From Diprion similis (lineage: Eukaryota > Arthropoda > Insecta > Hymenoptera > Diprionidae), in contig NC_060110.1 of the NCBI RefSeq assembly GCF_021155765.1, positions 11,779,501 through 11,843,500 of the forward strand: a stretch of DNA of 64,000 nt, in the 5' to 3' direction. This document shows, one piece after another, positions 14,112 through 29,100 of this stretch. The notes beneath the pieces are model-generated. The model was not told where the DNA came from and searched no databases. It was given only the letters and a program-made list of their open reading frames with translations. Position numbers and translations under genes: made by a program. Within the stretch, counting starts at the first letter, position 1, and each line of letters opens with the position of its first letter.

Positions 14112-17100
14112 GCTTATGCCGGCGCCAGGTGGAACGGCTGCGTCAATCGCGCTCCTGTTCAGCAACGAATAAACGACCCTGTAGAAATAATTTCTCAGCA
14201 TCGAAATGTGCGAAGCACGTGTTGAAAAAACTCTAATGTTTTGCAAATATTTTACCATTATGTATAGATATTGGAAAATTATGTAAAATGCAGGTGATCA
14301 AAGGAATGATCGTGATAAGAACTGATCGAGCCAGAAACACAAATCTGTCATAAAGTGTGAGGAGTGGGCAGAGTTTGTCGATCGTTTGATCGTTTAATCT
14401 TATAATTTGATACAAATTACTTACCACTTCAGTGCCGGAGGGACGGACGTGAGCGCCAACGCGACTAAAAGCGTTTAAATCCTGACGCAATTACGTGGGC
14501 AGATGTAAAATGGTTGTACGAGCGAGGCGAGGCAATTCGATTGTTTCGTTCCATATCCGTCCAAATTTCTGACGGATTAAAGTTTTGAAAAATTCAACGC
14601 GCAAATAGTCGGTGACATATACGTTTGCATTGAAAATTCTGTTTCATCTTGCATTATCCGTACGTTATCACTGACTGTGGCACCTAACTATAATTACTTT
14701 TATGTGGTTCAAATTTCATACGTGTTTACCGATTTCACATATATTCATCGATACTTGGCAAATGTTTAAAAAAAAATCGAACAATCGTTAAAAATTAAAA
14801 AATTTTCAACTGCATAGTTTCAAGTCGATGGCTCAATCGAATGCTAATACTACTAGTTATATCATCAAAAGAAACTACGACGCATAATTCATGATGAACA
14901 GATGCTAGTATCCAACAGGTCTGATGTAGGTAAGTTGCGACATCTTCTTCCATGTTTCACTCTGAAGTAATATCGTGAACCAAATGTCAATCTCGACCGA
15001 ATGAAGATGTTTGCTTTCTCTCTTCGGGATCATTGGCGGGAACGAATGGTCAAACATTGGACGTCAGAGAATGGAAAAGCCCTTATCTCGAGTGGCTGTT
15101 GAGCTCGCGACGGCCAGTATCGCTTGGCTACTGGTCGATTGTGTCTTCCTCTTTCCTTAAGTCACCTTAAGTCGCATTCGCCTCCTCCGGCGATGTCCGT
15201 TGTCCGTTGTCCGTTGTCCGTTGTCCGTTGTCCAGGCGTGCGTCCCTCCTCTGTCGAGGAGGCGTCCCTCTCACTCGAAGGCGCCTGGCCCGGTGGCCAT
15301 GCCACGGAGTTGCCAGTCGCATCTGTGGTCCACCGCGGGACACGAGTACATAACAGAGTAAGGATCGCGATCACGGAGTGGCCCAAGAGCCATGTGCCAC
15401 TGACAACCGACTAGTTCGACACCGATCGCCGCCCGGTCACCAGACCGATTATCGTTTATTATATACCGTAAATCTAATTGCAAATTTCCACCTTTAACAC
15501 CTACCGGTAATTTGTGAATGTGAACTGATCAATTTAAATTATAATCGGCAAATGGGACCTAAATATAGCTATTCTTCATCCGTGGCTCAACTTTTACAGA
15601 TTGTACGAGTGGCGCTGGTGTTAATATATCAAGCAAAGCAGACATTGGCGTTATTAATCTTCATAGATCAAGTTTTTTGTGTGTCTAGTGTATACGGAAT
15701 ACAGTGTGGTTGTTAGATCTAATTAAATCGCCCGAGATTTTAAACGATGTTGAAGTTGATCATGTGAAAATTATAATGCTCACTCTTTTAATCTTGCCGA
15801 TTAGAAGAACCTCAAGCCTAATTACCGATTGGACTGCATGGCGATATTAATAGTTCTTCGAATTGGGGAATTTTTGTGTATTTTTTATCGTAAGTTACCA
15901 TGCATCGAGATTGGCTATTACGATCGTTGTTAATGTCAACGACAAGTCCGCGGTTCTTGCTTCTTCGGCACTTTCGACTACTATTCTGCTCGATGGACTC
16001 GAATAGCTTTCGGTTATATTTCAATCGAGAGACTTAGGTTATACAACGATTATAATCATCGTTCGAAGCGTCGACTCGATTGTCGTTCCGAATTCAATAA
16101 TCTATTCACCGAACACTCTGTGTCCGTTTTGACAAGAGTACCGTTCGTCTCGCATTGCAGCAAACTTGCCTAGGCTTTTCAGATAACTCGTCTGTATAGG
16201 ATAATCGAATTACGCTCAATTCTGAAATCCTTATTCATCTGCAGCACTTTTGTCCGCTTCCCGGTCCGTTTGTTGGCTGTCGAGGCCAGTAGACGCGCCG
16301 TTTCCTCAATTCGATTCTACAGTTAGTTCAGTGCAGTAATTTCTTGACAGATGAATCGCTATCGTTTTTCAAGTCAAGCTGACGTCGAATTCCTTAATTT
16401 CATCAGAGCGCAGACTTCGAATTGGATGAGTGTTCACTTTTCAACTAGTATTACTGCATACTTACACTGCATAGACGGGCATCTGCAGTCGCTGGCAAGT
16501 TCTTTTCACGGAGATAAAACCGTGAGAAGCAATGCGATAAAACTTGTACAACCCTCGCCGCATTTCAACTGATCAATTATCACCAGTCATATATATTAGA
16601 AAGTTATCATTGTTGTCAAAAGTGTCACGGAAATGATTAAAAACCCTTACATAAACGGGCTCTTGTGTTGAAAATAATTGCCCGTTACTCTGTAATGATC
16701 GAGCAGAAACAGCTGCCGTTACGTCAAACAGCGCCAATGACCGATTATAAAATCATATTACCGTATAGGTATAGAAAACTTTCACGGCATCTATGCGTAT
16801 CCGCATGTGTGATTGAACGTACACGTATGTGTGTGTAAGTGTTGTGGGCAATGTCCGATTTTATTGTTTATGATACATCGATCGCGATCTTCTTGCGAAG
16901 TTACATTATTCACTGGTTCTGAACCCCTGTGTATCACCGGAACACCCAACCTTCTAGCCTCTGTTCTGGTCCATTGTAATAACAGATTCCGCATATCCAT
17001 TGTTACTCTACAGCTTCCTAGTATTTCTATAACGAGTATAGATTTCGATCGTCCGGTAGGATAATCGTATAAACAACTACCGTATTGTAGTTCACGGATT

Positions 17101-20100
17101 ATTGTCCGAATGCACAAAAACCGAGGTTCGGTTTCCTGTGGGTAGAAAGCGTGGCTATGCGCGGAGGCCATCTGCTAAAACGTTTACAAATGCTTACAAA
17201 TACGCGCCTCTTCTGGACCTGCGAAATAATTGCCTATTGCTCAATATAATAACAAGCGATGCTATTATAATGTATTACCAACGCCTGTATCTTTACGGTC
17301 TCAAAAGTGAATCTTTACTCATAATAATATATCCTGTAATAGCCTGATGTCCGTTTAACCATTCAAGGGAGGAAAGTTCGTCATTGATTTTCTTCTTAAC
17401 AATCTTGTGTCGATAATGCATCAGCTCTAAAACGGTTTCACTGCATTTTCATAGGCATCATCTGCAGTTACCTAATAAAAAGGAAATACAAGAAGGAGGA
17501 GAAGAAAATGTTAACAATAATAGTCAATTCAATGAGATAATTGGTGGTTGTTCGTGTTCACAATCTGTGACTGAAAGGGATCGACCCGGCTCGATTGCAC
17601 CAAAGTGTTGTTGGAGAGGTTCTATTCGTTGAGCTGTGGGTGGAGAGGCTCAGTGTTGTTCTGCGAAAATCAAGTGGGCTGCTTCTTCAAACACTTGAGT
17701 ACTGATCGGCGTGTCAGCTCCTTGAGGAATTTATGTTCACACTCTTAAACGGTATTGCCCAAAATCATTATACGGTAAATACGGTATATTTCGATGATGA
17801 TAGATAGCCTGTACAAATTGGTGGGTTAACGATGCTTGATGGTGTTTGGTTGACAGTTAGAATTTGTGAAATCTTCAGAAGACAGAGAATCCTTGCTCGA
17901 GGCTATGTGTCAGGTATACCGGCTATAACAGTACGTGTTCCTTGCGATCATAATGCTGTTATATGCTTCATGCTTGAGCAGTGTACCTATATGTTTATTC
18001 CTCGGCGAATAGCACACAGTAGACAGCCCGTTATGTAACAGTTTCTGTGATGTATTTATATCCGCGAATTTATGCGCTTTGGATGTCCGTTTTATATGCT
18101 CCGCGGAATTCTTATTTGACACAAAAATGTTATTTTCGTTAATGGAACGTACTATATATGACGATTCTGGACCCGATTCTCGATCACTTGGAGCGTGTAT
18201 GATTGCTACTGGTACGACGTATTATTATATCCATTACTACACGTAACGGATCATTCAAATTTCACAATGGAAATGGATTGACGCGTTCTCTAAAGATGAT
18301 CGTTGTGCCTGGTTCATTGATTTTTTGTGTCTTGGTACGTAACTCTTACAATTTGCGTCACCGCTGAAGCTTCTACTCGGAGGCTATTTTATCACAGCAG
18401 GTATCGGCCTAAGGGGATTCACACAATATCGCCGGTTATAATGGTCGATCCAATGTTTCCGCTAGCGCATAAACCACAACTGACAAGCAACTGTACATTT
18501 TATTCAGTTTTCATCACTCCCAACAAGAACTGAATCGTGGTCTCACTCGTCACGCACGAATTACTATATGACTTTTCCACTTGCAATGGTGCTTCGGACG
18601 TTCAGTTTTTACACCAATTCATTCCTCGTTTTATAGTTTTTGTCTCCTCCTCATTGCGCCCAATTATCAATATTTATTGTAAGAGCAAACCGCTGACGTG
18701 TAATCATCGAGGCAAACATTTTTCATCTCTTACTCGTAGACGAAACTCAGTTTAGCCTAGGAATAATCTCGCGCTAAAGTGGGCAGATTTTCATTGAAAC
18801 GCGTTGGCGGTAGTTGTTGAGGATTAAAAAGGAGCTGGTCTTGGGACCGAGGCGTTGGGAGTGACCAATAGCCGTTGTTAATAGTCAGGACGCGTTTTGC
18901 AAGGATGACACACGTTCCTAAGCAATTCTCCACACCGTGTGGCAATGCACCAAAATGTCCTCCAGCTGGTTTGTCCTTGGGCCAAAAATATACACAGACT
19001 CGTGCGCCTTTTGATTTTCAAACAATCCGTTTCACACTCAACAGCGGAGTTTCTGTATTTGTCCGTTTTATACCTCTTCTTAATTAACCACATAATTATC
19101 CGATTGACGACGGTCTGTCGGATACGAAAGTGCGATAAGACAAAGACAATGGAGTTTTTTCTTTACTCCTATTAAGCGTTGTGTGAATTTCACCGAACTC
19201 CACTCACAACATTGGAATACGATTTTTACCCTATACAACATTCGCAGGCAACCCTTGGAGCATAGTTCATAGTACAGGATGCGTGCGGTTATATTCTGTG
19301 AAAATACAGCTTTGAGTAAGAAATGAGTATAGCAATCTATATATATCATACACTTTACTTCGCTCTTTACCCCTGCACGTGCGTCAGTAGCTATTGGAAA
19401 CTTTCGTGTCAGTTTCCATCGAATGATGTGTGATTCACGAGGAAAACAAAGGGTCGAAGCATCATAATGACGGTGAAACGCTTGTTTTCATATACCGCGA
19501 ATTAGGTGGAAAAAAAGTATTTTCATTTGCCTGTCAATCCGCTCGGTAATTCATATAATAACGTTTGACTTATAGCCAGCTCACGATCAGAATGACGTTC
19601 ATGAGGTGGCCTCACGCATTACGATGATTCTATTTTCAAAACCTGGTTCCATCAACGTCAGGTGCAACCGATACCCGCAGTACTTACAAGGCTCATCAGT
19701 TCTTCTACGTACCAATTACAATCACTACCGAGTTCCCGTTGCCTCGAGCATCTTCGGAGCGTGGTTAGTGAATCTTCCACGCATGCTGATGGACCAAAAG
19801 TCGGTAAACTGATTCTCCGTGAAGTCATTCGATGGATAGTTTCCGTCACTGCAGAAACTCAGTGACCATCATGGGTTTCGATGTTTCTCGGGAAATATTT
19901 GTCACCGTTCCAATACTACCAGCACCCAGCACTGCGTGTAGATAAAAAATAAGGCGTTTGGTCTGTAATGCTATTTGTATTGATTATACATGGGGTCTTT
20001 AAGGCGTCGGCTTTGTCGCGTAACCAGAGGCGAGGCGTTAATATGAGAAACTCATAGAAGGTCTGATTAGCATGCGCAATAGATTGTGAAACTGAGAATT

Positions 20101-23100
20101 GTCGTCAAGTGAGTCGTGCGTTTTTCACAATCACGAACTCGGCGCCGGTCTCACATTATACGGACTAACCTGACAAATTTTCCACGTTCTTCCTTGTCGT
20201 TCAATTATTCTTGATCTGGAACTAGATACTAATGGCGTTTAATTATACTTGTCATGATTCTTGTATATACCGCCGCGCCGACCGCTGGACCGGTTCGTGA
20301 GCTCGCTCGCTCTGTTTCGCGCGCTATTTCCGCCGTCCGCACGGCCGACTTCCGTTTTTTACACGCCGTCCAGTGCGATAAGCTGCACCGCAAGCTACTA
20401 GCCACTCGTTCCACGTCACGTACATTACACATCGACGTGTCTGCATGCGCATGGCTATGGGTACAAAGTGTGCGAGCTAGTTTTTATGTCAACTTGACTT
20501 ATCTACCTCGCCTTTCGAAATTTCTACCTGATTGGGTTGTATTCAATCTGTCACGATCGGGAGGTAAGCCCACGCATGGCGAGCTTTATTCTACCCTCGT
20601 ACGTACAGGCACGTGTAGACCCTGCGAAATTCTCTCTGATATCAAACGTCACGGTGATAAAGTAAGCTAACGCTCGAAGCAATATAACAATATCAGCACC
20701 CACTTCGAGGCTGCGTGAATCGGAAACTACGGTATCGCCTTATCGACGATTGCACTTGAGCCGGGTAAACAGGGTGCAGCGACAGCTTATGGGGCGTTGC
20801 AGGATACATGCCTATGGGTTCTGCAGATCTGGGTTGAGGTCGTTAAGATATGCCTAACGTGCATAATTCCCGTGAAATAAAGCTCGATGCGTACGCGCCT
20901 CGATTAGTTTTATGGTTACGATGTAGTCGGCACGGAAATTCCCTCGATGCATGCAGTTATAATTTATATAACCTATATTATGTATGCGAATGTTGAAATT
21001 CTCAACCGCGTCAATTATAAGCTACTGTTACTGCTATATCGTTCACTATCGTGTATCTACTTGCGCGAATAATAAAAATACCCTGCATCGCACAGGTGGA
21101 TCGAGGACGAGATTTTCTTCCGGTTCAGCCGCAATTTATTTCATCCTTGTAGAGGACAGGCTTTTCATCTTTCCTTACAAAATAATTTGAATTATTGAGA
21201 TAAAGCGATACAGGCGTTGCCGTTGGCGACAAAATAAGTTCAATTTATTCTTAGTAGTTGTGCAGCAATTGCGGTAGCCTGCACAGAGTATACTTGATAT
21301 GGTCCTGGTGAAATAAAAGATTGAACAGGGGAATAATATTATGGCGGAAAATTTTTAATCCCGTAATCTATTGCCGAGAAATTTGCCTATTAATCGCTTA
21401 TCGATGCTCCAGGCTGTTTGTGTAGCGGATAACCGCAGGCACCATGCTCACCAGCTGTGATTCATATACAGTAAACCCGTACACACACCTACAGGATGAA
21501 TCTACCTCGCGAATGAGTCATCGGTAAAGGTAAGCGTGGAGCACACCGGCCACACCAAAGATTGCCACGTTATCGAGAGGGTCGAACTTTGCTATAAGTA
21601 TAATGATTCGCGAGCTGATTTTGGTTGTATATATATTATATATGCATCTTGAGGACTTTTGGCGCCCGTTGGAAGGCCCGCGGTTTTGAATTAACCGATT
21701 ACGCAACTTGAGGTCTCCTCGTATTTGCTTATCCGTTTCTACGCGCTTTGCGGTTAAATCAGAACCAAGTTGCTTTCAGTGATTAGTCACATAAAATTCA
21801 AGCTTGGAGGTTTGCGTCGAAGTCCATGGGGCACAGACCACGCCATGCCAGAGCGGAGTCTGGTTGGCGGTATTGCAGCGATCGCGTGCGTTCCGATACT
21901 CCTAATTAAAACATACATAATCTTTAACCAATGATCTCCCCAAGGGTTTACCTGTATCTAAATTAAGTACCTTACCAAGTGAATAATAAAGACCGACGTT
22001 AACGAGGTGGAAACTGAAATTCCTCGCTACCACTTGCCGTGCAGCTATAATATAAACTTTGTTGTGGAACTGATACATAGACGTGGCTATCGTTTATCGC
22101 GTACAAATGAAGTTAATAATGTGGTCATAGTCGGCCATGTTGAAGTGGGTGCATCACTCTCCGTTGCCGAAAAACCACGTGACTGTGGTCACGACAACGC
22201 AGTCTTCCACGAAGAAAGGTGACAAGGAGATCAACGCCCAACAGAGCATAACGCAGAAGTCAACACATGACCAGAACCAGAGTGATATGTTGGACGTCTG
22301 CACCCGAAAACGATTCGGGGTAAGGTTTGGTTTCAAGGAAATATTTTTTTTTATACAGGTCCTTCCCTTCTTAGAGAATACTGCTTCAGTGATATTGTCT
22401 TCCATAATGTGTGTCTGCATGTTTTCTTTTATTCCGTCAACTATCGTATTGATATTATAGGCGGTACAAAAAACCTCTCAATTCAGCTTCATAGTACCGG
22501 GGCCTGACTTTGACATAGTCATCCTTGAACCCTTACGTCAGCCTTAGAATTAAACGCTTTTTCATATGAACTCTGCTTCACTTATAACATTGGCGGTATA
22601 CCTACAAAGAAATACGATTCTCTAAGTCTGTTCATAATACGTTTTCTGCGCAAACGACTACGCCCAGAATAACGCTAGTGACCCAAATCTCTTGACGTTT
22701 GGAACGTTTTCACATTCTGATTGTAATTTAAAACCTTTATAATAAGCCTTAACGCCAACCCCACTCTCGATGACAGGCTTCAACAGCTGTCTTAAGAATA
22801 TTCAAGAATGTCTGTTATGGAATAAGTTAATTTTTTTAGCATTGTACCTCACCTCGGGACATATATTTTTCTTCAAAGAATTCCAGTTAATTCTTTTGGG
22901 ATTCTTTTATCAACGGGAGTATTTCAGAGACATTCAATGCTGCCATCTCGTCTTATAGTGCAGCAAGTCCATGAATATAAAACTCACCCGCATGTACGCG
23001 ATAAATATCTGAAAATATGAGTAGGTATCCCACAAGTGCAACAATCGACGTGCCTTGTTTCCATCATCGTGTACCCAAACCCGCCACCTGCTCGCTGTCA

Positions 23101-26100
23101 TAATCAGTATAACCCTCGTTACACGCCTATTATATTTCTACATGAATATTATATCAATTAGACGAATCCGAGCCGCTGAGGTCACTCTTATTCATAACAT
23201 GGCTGGGATTCGATCGAGCACCTGCACATGTTACATTATTCAATATGCAGGTTTTACTTGAGAAAACACCGACTCACCGAGCACATGCCGTGATCTATAG
23301 TATCTATCCGCCTTTAAACAGACGTTGCGAATCGAAGGTTGAATGTCATACGCACTCCACCAAACCATTGCCCATCTCTACAAACGTGTAACCGTACATT
23401 TCAAACGAGGAATGACTGATTGCGTTACCGAGCCGAGAATACCGCTCACAATTAGCTACGGTATAAGGAGGCGTTTGTAAGCTACAAGTACACGTACACG
23501 CGGAGGTATATCTGCAGCCTGACCTTCGACCTCTGCACAGTACACCGGACTTTTTGCTAGTCTAAGACGAGCGGGAGAAGATGATCGATAACACGCAGTC
23601 ATCGCGGTGATTGAAGTTCTACCGAGAACTCGATCAGTCCGCAATCTTTTAACTCCTTCTCGCCGCGAATTTCCTCCATCAATTTGTCTTTGTTGGTCTT
23701 TTTAGCAACGTCAGTGCGGTGAACGCCAAGCATTTTCCCTTCACTTGCTATTATGCATCATAGCACACCATGGGATCTATTAGACACACCTAAAACTCGC
23801 GGCATCTCAACACTGAGGCTTCAGGAGAACGTTTGATCGTTACGTGAAAGTATGTGGGGCTATTCTGATAACTCGTCCCTGCTACTTCTGTATTACCTAT
23901 GTTGAACCTAAGGGAGAGCGAAATAGACTGAGAAAGATCCTGAGTCACGTTGTTAAGCTGTGCATGTTACATTCAATGATTGTTCTACTATATGCTGAGA
24001 GTGTGGAAAAGGACATATTTGCCATACCGTATTACACTATCGTTGATAGATATATCAGGGAAAGAGATAGAGCAAGAGAAATATATGCCTGTCGTTATTA
24101 AATGTTGAATGTAACATTGCCTCTATGATTTAGTTACGATACGTCGACGACTGAGCAACTTGTAACTCATGTTACGTACGTTCTCCATAACACTAACTGT
24201 GTAGCTGGCACTAAGCGTGTGCTTGTCTTGTGGGCTACCAGAAAGAACTATCTAGGTATCGCAAGGTTATGTGTCTTGGGACTTTCATTTTCGCGAGACT
24301 TAGTTTACATTCAAATGCCAGTTGAAACTGGATTTTAGATGCGAATATATACCTACGATACTTCTCGCGCCTGGTATCCCATTATTTTTAATTCGATTCG
24401 TTACACATTGGCCAATCTAATGAACGCGGTTTTGTATTCATTGTAAATTTGTTACAATATCGGGGGCATACTTGTTTGCGATAGAAAATCTTTCAAAGCT
24501 GATGGAAATTTTTTTTTCTTCAATCTCCAATTGCGTCGTGATTTCCTAGAATCACCGCAGCATAGCTACGATTCTAGTAATAAACTTTCACTAATAAAAT
24601 AGATCGATTAAAAGAGAATTGCATCGGTCGATTAATCTCTTTTAAACGATTCCCTATTATTGTAATATCCGCGGTTTAAATCGTGTTACATTCACTGACG
24701 TATTTTTAATTCACCTCAGTTTTAATCTCTACCTTAAATCAAACCTCAATCATTTTGTTTATGCCCCCACAATTTCATTCCACGGCAGAGTATCCATCAA
24801 ACGATGCTTTAGTACGGTATAAAAGTCGACTGGAGATCAATGAGGTACAGGTGGGTCGAACCAACAAACACACATCTCATTCCGTTTGGCAAAAGTATCA
24901 GCTTTCACGTGGTCGCGTGCCGCGAGAATTATTATTCCTAAGGCGCCTCTCACTCTGATTCTCGCCTTATTTAGTACCGCGCGAATCTCTTCGACTACAG
25001 CGAGAAGTTATACTAGACACGTAAAAACGGTCACCTTAAATTAATTTATACCCTGTTCATGTTTAATGGTAATTATACTGTGTTTCGGTGCTTGGACTCA
25101 CGAGTATGACTTCGGTATGCCTTGCAGAAGCGATGAATCGTGCTTCATTCGGTCTCCTTGACAGAGATTGGGCAACAATACAAGGTGAAGGGAAAGAAAG
25201 AAAAAGAGAATCGCGGATCAAACATCTGGCACGCGGTGCCAAAGGGACTTCCGAGATTCGATCCGCGCTGCACGTGATCGACCAAGTCACGTCTGTCGGA
25301 GACGTAAACGTGTCGTAAAATGTTGTGAAATTCATCAACGATTGTAATTGCAAGTAAAAGCACATCGCTCTCTTTACAAATTACTAAATTATTCGTCCTG
25401 GAATCCGTTGAACGTCAATACGTGCAAGAAAATCGGCTAATTAATTCGAAATGCCTCGCTCCCTTCTCTCACGAAGCACCGATATGCTATATCTGCAACT
25501 TCATTTTCCTTTGGCTGGTAAGTGTTTCGAGAATTTTACTTGGCTCGGATACCAATATCGTTCACTTTCGCCCTGTCCCAGTCAGCTGAAATTTCAGAGA
25601 AGACCACGCCATCGTGTGATTAGTCGCATTCGATTCTATGAACGCTAATGATTTCGATTTTCAGTTGTATAACCTACCAAATTGACAGAACTGCCGTAAT
25701 AAAATTATACGTGTTGGTCAGGAAATACCTACATATAATTCTTCGGTATTACGACAACACGGTGGCTGAAATTCGACTGAGACCAACTTTATAGCTATAT
25801 TGAAAATTTTTTGTTACGAAAAAATGAAAAAAAGAATGCGATCCGATTGTGATTCTGACCGAGACAACCGTATAACTAGGTACAACTTATTCTCTGCCGT
25901 CGATAGACGGGGTCTTGTGATTGAATTTAAAGCAGTAAGTCAAATCTCAACTTCGCCGGATTTGCAAGCCGACGAGAGAAGAAGAAGAAAAAAACAAAAA
26001 AGGTAAAACAAATAACACCTGGGTGGAAAAAACGAAGTGAGATATTAAAGCTGATTGAAATCTGATGTGAAGAAAAAGTTTAATTTAGATCTTTCAAACG

Positions 26101-29100
26101 GACGTGTTTCATCGTCAAGGTGACTCGAGCCAAATATGACGCCGATTGTTACAATCTGTTAGTTTAATCGAGCGCAACGAGACACTTGAAATATATGAAA
26201 TATAAGGCATGCGGTATTCTTCTACGAATGTTGTTATACGTGTATATTCTCTCTTACGGACTGAATGGCTCTTAGTAAGATATGCGACCTGCACATGAGT
26301 TTAGCAGCGAATGCACGTATAGAAGGCATTACACCGAGTGGAAATGGCGAGTCGGAGAATACATCTTGGGAGACCGAATGAATACTCGTAGCCCCGAGGG
26401 CTGAATTACACGGTGCGTGCATACGATCATTGCACAGTATGCATATGCGTTGTATATCCTCGTAGACATGTGCACGTCGAAGTCCCCTGCATTAGCAATG
26501 TCCCTATCGAACTCCCTGCAGCACGCGGACGAGTGCCGATATGACCAGATACTTGTGTGTATATGTATATGTATAATGTACCTGGAATAGTATACAGCTA
26601 TTGATATCTCCCGCATAAGCAGCCTCCCGCCGGTGCACTCGCTGCATTCGAAAGGCATCGGATCAGTAATATTTCATATTCATGCGGACACACGTACACC
26701 TGCACGAGCACGTATACCTCTTATACATATTCGTGCGATAATCATCGTTTTGACAAAGACCGAGGAGAACCTACGGAGAGAGTCCTTCGGTCGAGTTACA
26801 CGTTGGATTGGATTAATGAGTGGTTTAATTGTACGCATTTTTCCTTTTTCTTTTTTTTTGCTATTGCTTTTGTTTTTCACCATTGTTTCTCTTTGCACTA
26901 GAACGTTCGTAACACTTGTGTATAGACGTGACTTCGTCAAACCGCTCGTATTGTTCACGCGAGGCTTGTAATCAAAGACGCCGCAAGATACTGTGCGAGC
27001 GTTTTGTGTTGTTTTGTACGTACAGGGTACAAATTTGCACCCTCATTGTAGACTGGAGATGTTTTTCATGTTTGTCCTGAAAAACGAAACGATTTCACGA
27101 AAGAACGCGTAGGCTTATCGAGTAGGCGTATTATTATACCTACTACAGACCAAATCCGGTTTTGAAACGTACGGCTTTCGACGTACGCACTGGAAGAGAA
27201 ACGTCCTCGTTGAAATCACTTCCACGAGCCACTGCCATATATACATACATATATACCTACCCGTTCTGGCATATTTAAATCTGCTGAACAGACGTGGATC
27301 GAGCTCGCGCATAAATCTCAGGGGGTTTCCAATCAGTCACTTGTTTGAGCAACAAGCCAAGTTGATCTCGCCAAATTTAGCTTGCTGGGACGGAGAATTT
27401 CAACTCGTCTCTGAGAACAAAGCATCTGTAATTGAATGAATAAACGCACGAAGAATGGGGATGAATTTAGTCCGGAACCATCGTTCAGGTTGTGGGAATC
27501 TGCACGCGAGGATTGAACCTTGTTAAAGTTGGAAAATCCGGTACCATCTTTTGCACTATAACAAGATGACGGCTGCATGATATGTTATATGATTGCTAAA
27601 CCGTTCCTGCGTATAATAAAGCGTTGTAAGGATTTACTTTTTTGCAACCGTGCGGCGTCTAGAAAAGTAAACCGCTTAGATAGGAAGCCCTAAGTGGCTT
27701 GCGTGTACCTCGGATAAAAATGTACGCGCGCCAGACAGCGCTTCGATTTTTAACGTCTTTCATGAGACCAGTTTGACCATAAATCCCCAGCAGATATGGG
27801 GCCTCTGGTAGTAGGTACGTGGCTTGCAGCAGATATATATCGGCGTCACTTTCCAATGCCCAATGGAGTCTTGCACTTTCTATCTGTGTAGCAAATACGC
27901 GCATGTCCATTTTTTTATCGTTCACCAAATTACCACGTCCCTGTAAATACGAAAGTTGGTAAAACTGCCGCTGCTGGAGATTCGGGACTGAAATGTATAC
28001 CTCATGCACCTCTCGCGAACGGGACGAGAGTTTGGCATTAAGATTCGTTGAATTTTTTGCAAGGTTTTGTAAAATTCCTATTCTCACTGTCAAGTTCCTG
28101 TGATTCGTATGTCACGAATCGCACGCACTGGATCATCGTCTTACACAGACTGCTAATTGACTCTTTTTCGCTTTCATTGTGTTTCAGGGCTCCGACCCAA
28201 GAGTGGCTACCTGCCGGGGCAAGCTACAGAACAGAAGAAGCAAACTCAACCAAGAAATCAACAAGGAACTCCGGCTACGGGCGGGCGCTGAGAATCTCTT
28301 CAAGTAAGTTCAATTCCCTCGTAGATTGCTCGGCTGACTGACCTTTTGCCTCAAGAGTGAACCCCGCAAATTTGTAACCTTTAAACAAACCTCAGAGACT
28401 TCAGAGAGTATCGTCCCGCCTCCATTAGACGGTCTTATGACTCCTTCAGAGCTCCTTTCTAGCGAAATCATTTGTTTTATCCAAAGTGCGGGTGATTCTT
28501 CTCTGGAAACCGGGACCAGCCAGCGATTAGTTGAGTGAGTCGAGCTCAGCCAAGCTAAGCTTCTTGCCTCCGAAGGCGGTTTTATGGCTCAAACAGCTTC
28601 GCGCTATCTCATTACTCCATCGGGCGTCGACCTACTTCGTATAACACTCGTGCGAAAAGTACCACGCCCAGATCAAACCGTAGCAAAAACAAACCGGCAT
28701 CGTACCCACGCGTTACCCGTGTCATTAAATTGCGATGGCTCAACTTTCTGTCTATGTAAAATATTAGCGGTAAAGAATTATTCGCCTAGTCGCCACGTGC
28801 GTGTTCTTACGGTTTGCGGATATTCCGAACACCCGGAAACCGCATTGGCATCGATATTCCTTCGCGTTCGCCTCTTTGTCGTTAAGATGCTCACGGATCT
28901 CGGCGAGGAAGGGCTCGTGCTGATCGAGAAAGGGAGCGAGATATCGTAGAGTCCTTTGCCTATTATCTAGCTGCCTGCCATCTAGCATTTGCACCCCAAG
29001 GTGTAGGTGTTGCTGTAAGGCGGATGTGATACCTACCTACACGTTTACACGCGTGTAACGTATATTGCTTACGAAGGCACCGAAGCCGATGGCGACGACG

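Larger units (their letters stand above)
3033..22136 (+). other. Large first intron of rhophilin (distal isoform)
   Basis: About 19 kb without a recognised gene on either strand. Contents noted separately: 7-bp minisatellites (7563, 15195), an ATTT tract (11736), a GA tract (14077), a GC-rich ORF with a G-run (10357-10800) and a CpG-rich 138-codon ORF (20254). The remaining open frames are short, overlap on opposite strands and look like chance. I saw no transposase or reverse transcriptase motifs. CpG-rich patches at about 8.2-8.5 kb and 20.25-20.45 kb could be regulatory. Confidence 0.5.

Noticed and set aside
16791..17171. 126-codon minus-strand ORF
   Set aside because: No recognisable domain; His and Thr runs come from a TGTG-rich stretch on the other strand.
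26633..26971. 112-codon ORF with a hydrophobic phenylalanine/leucine run
   Set aside because: The run is a pyrimidine-rich low-complexity tract; nothing else supports a membrane protein gene.
27659..28093. 144-codon minus-strand ORF just upstream of rhophilin exon 2
   Set aside because: No family resemblance, no splice context, intronic, and long chance frames occur in the GC-richer parts of this intron.
28584..28949. 121-codon plus-strand ORF in rhophilin intron 2
   Set aside because: No family resemblance, and including it as an exon would need splice sites I cannot find.
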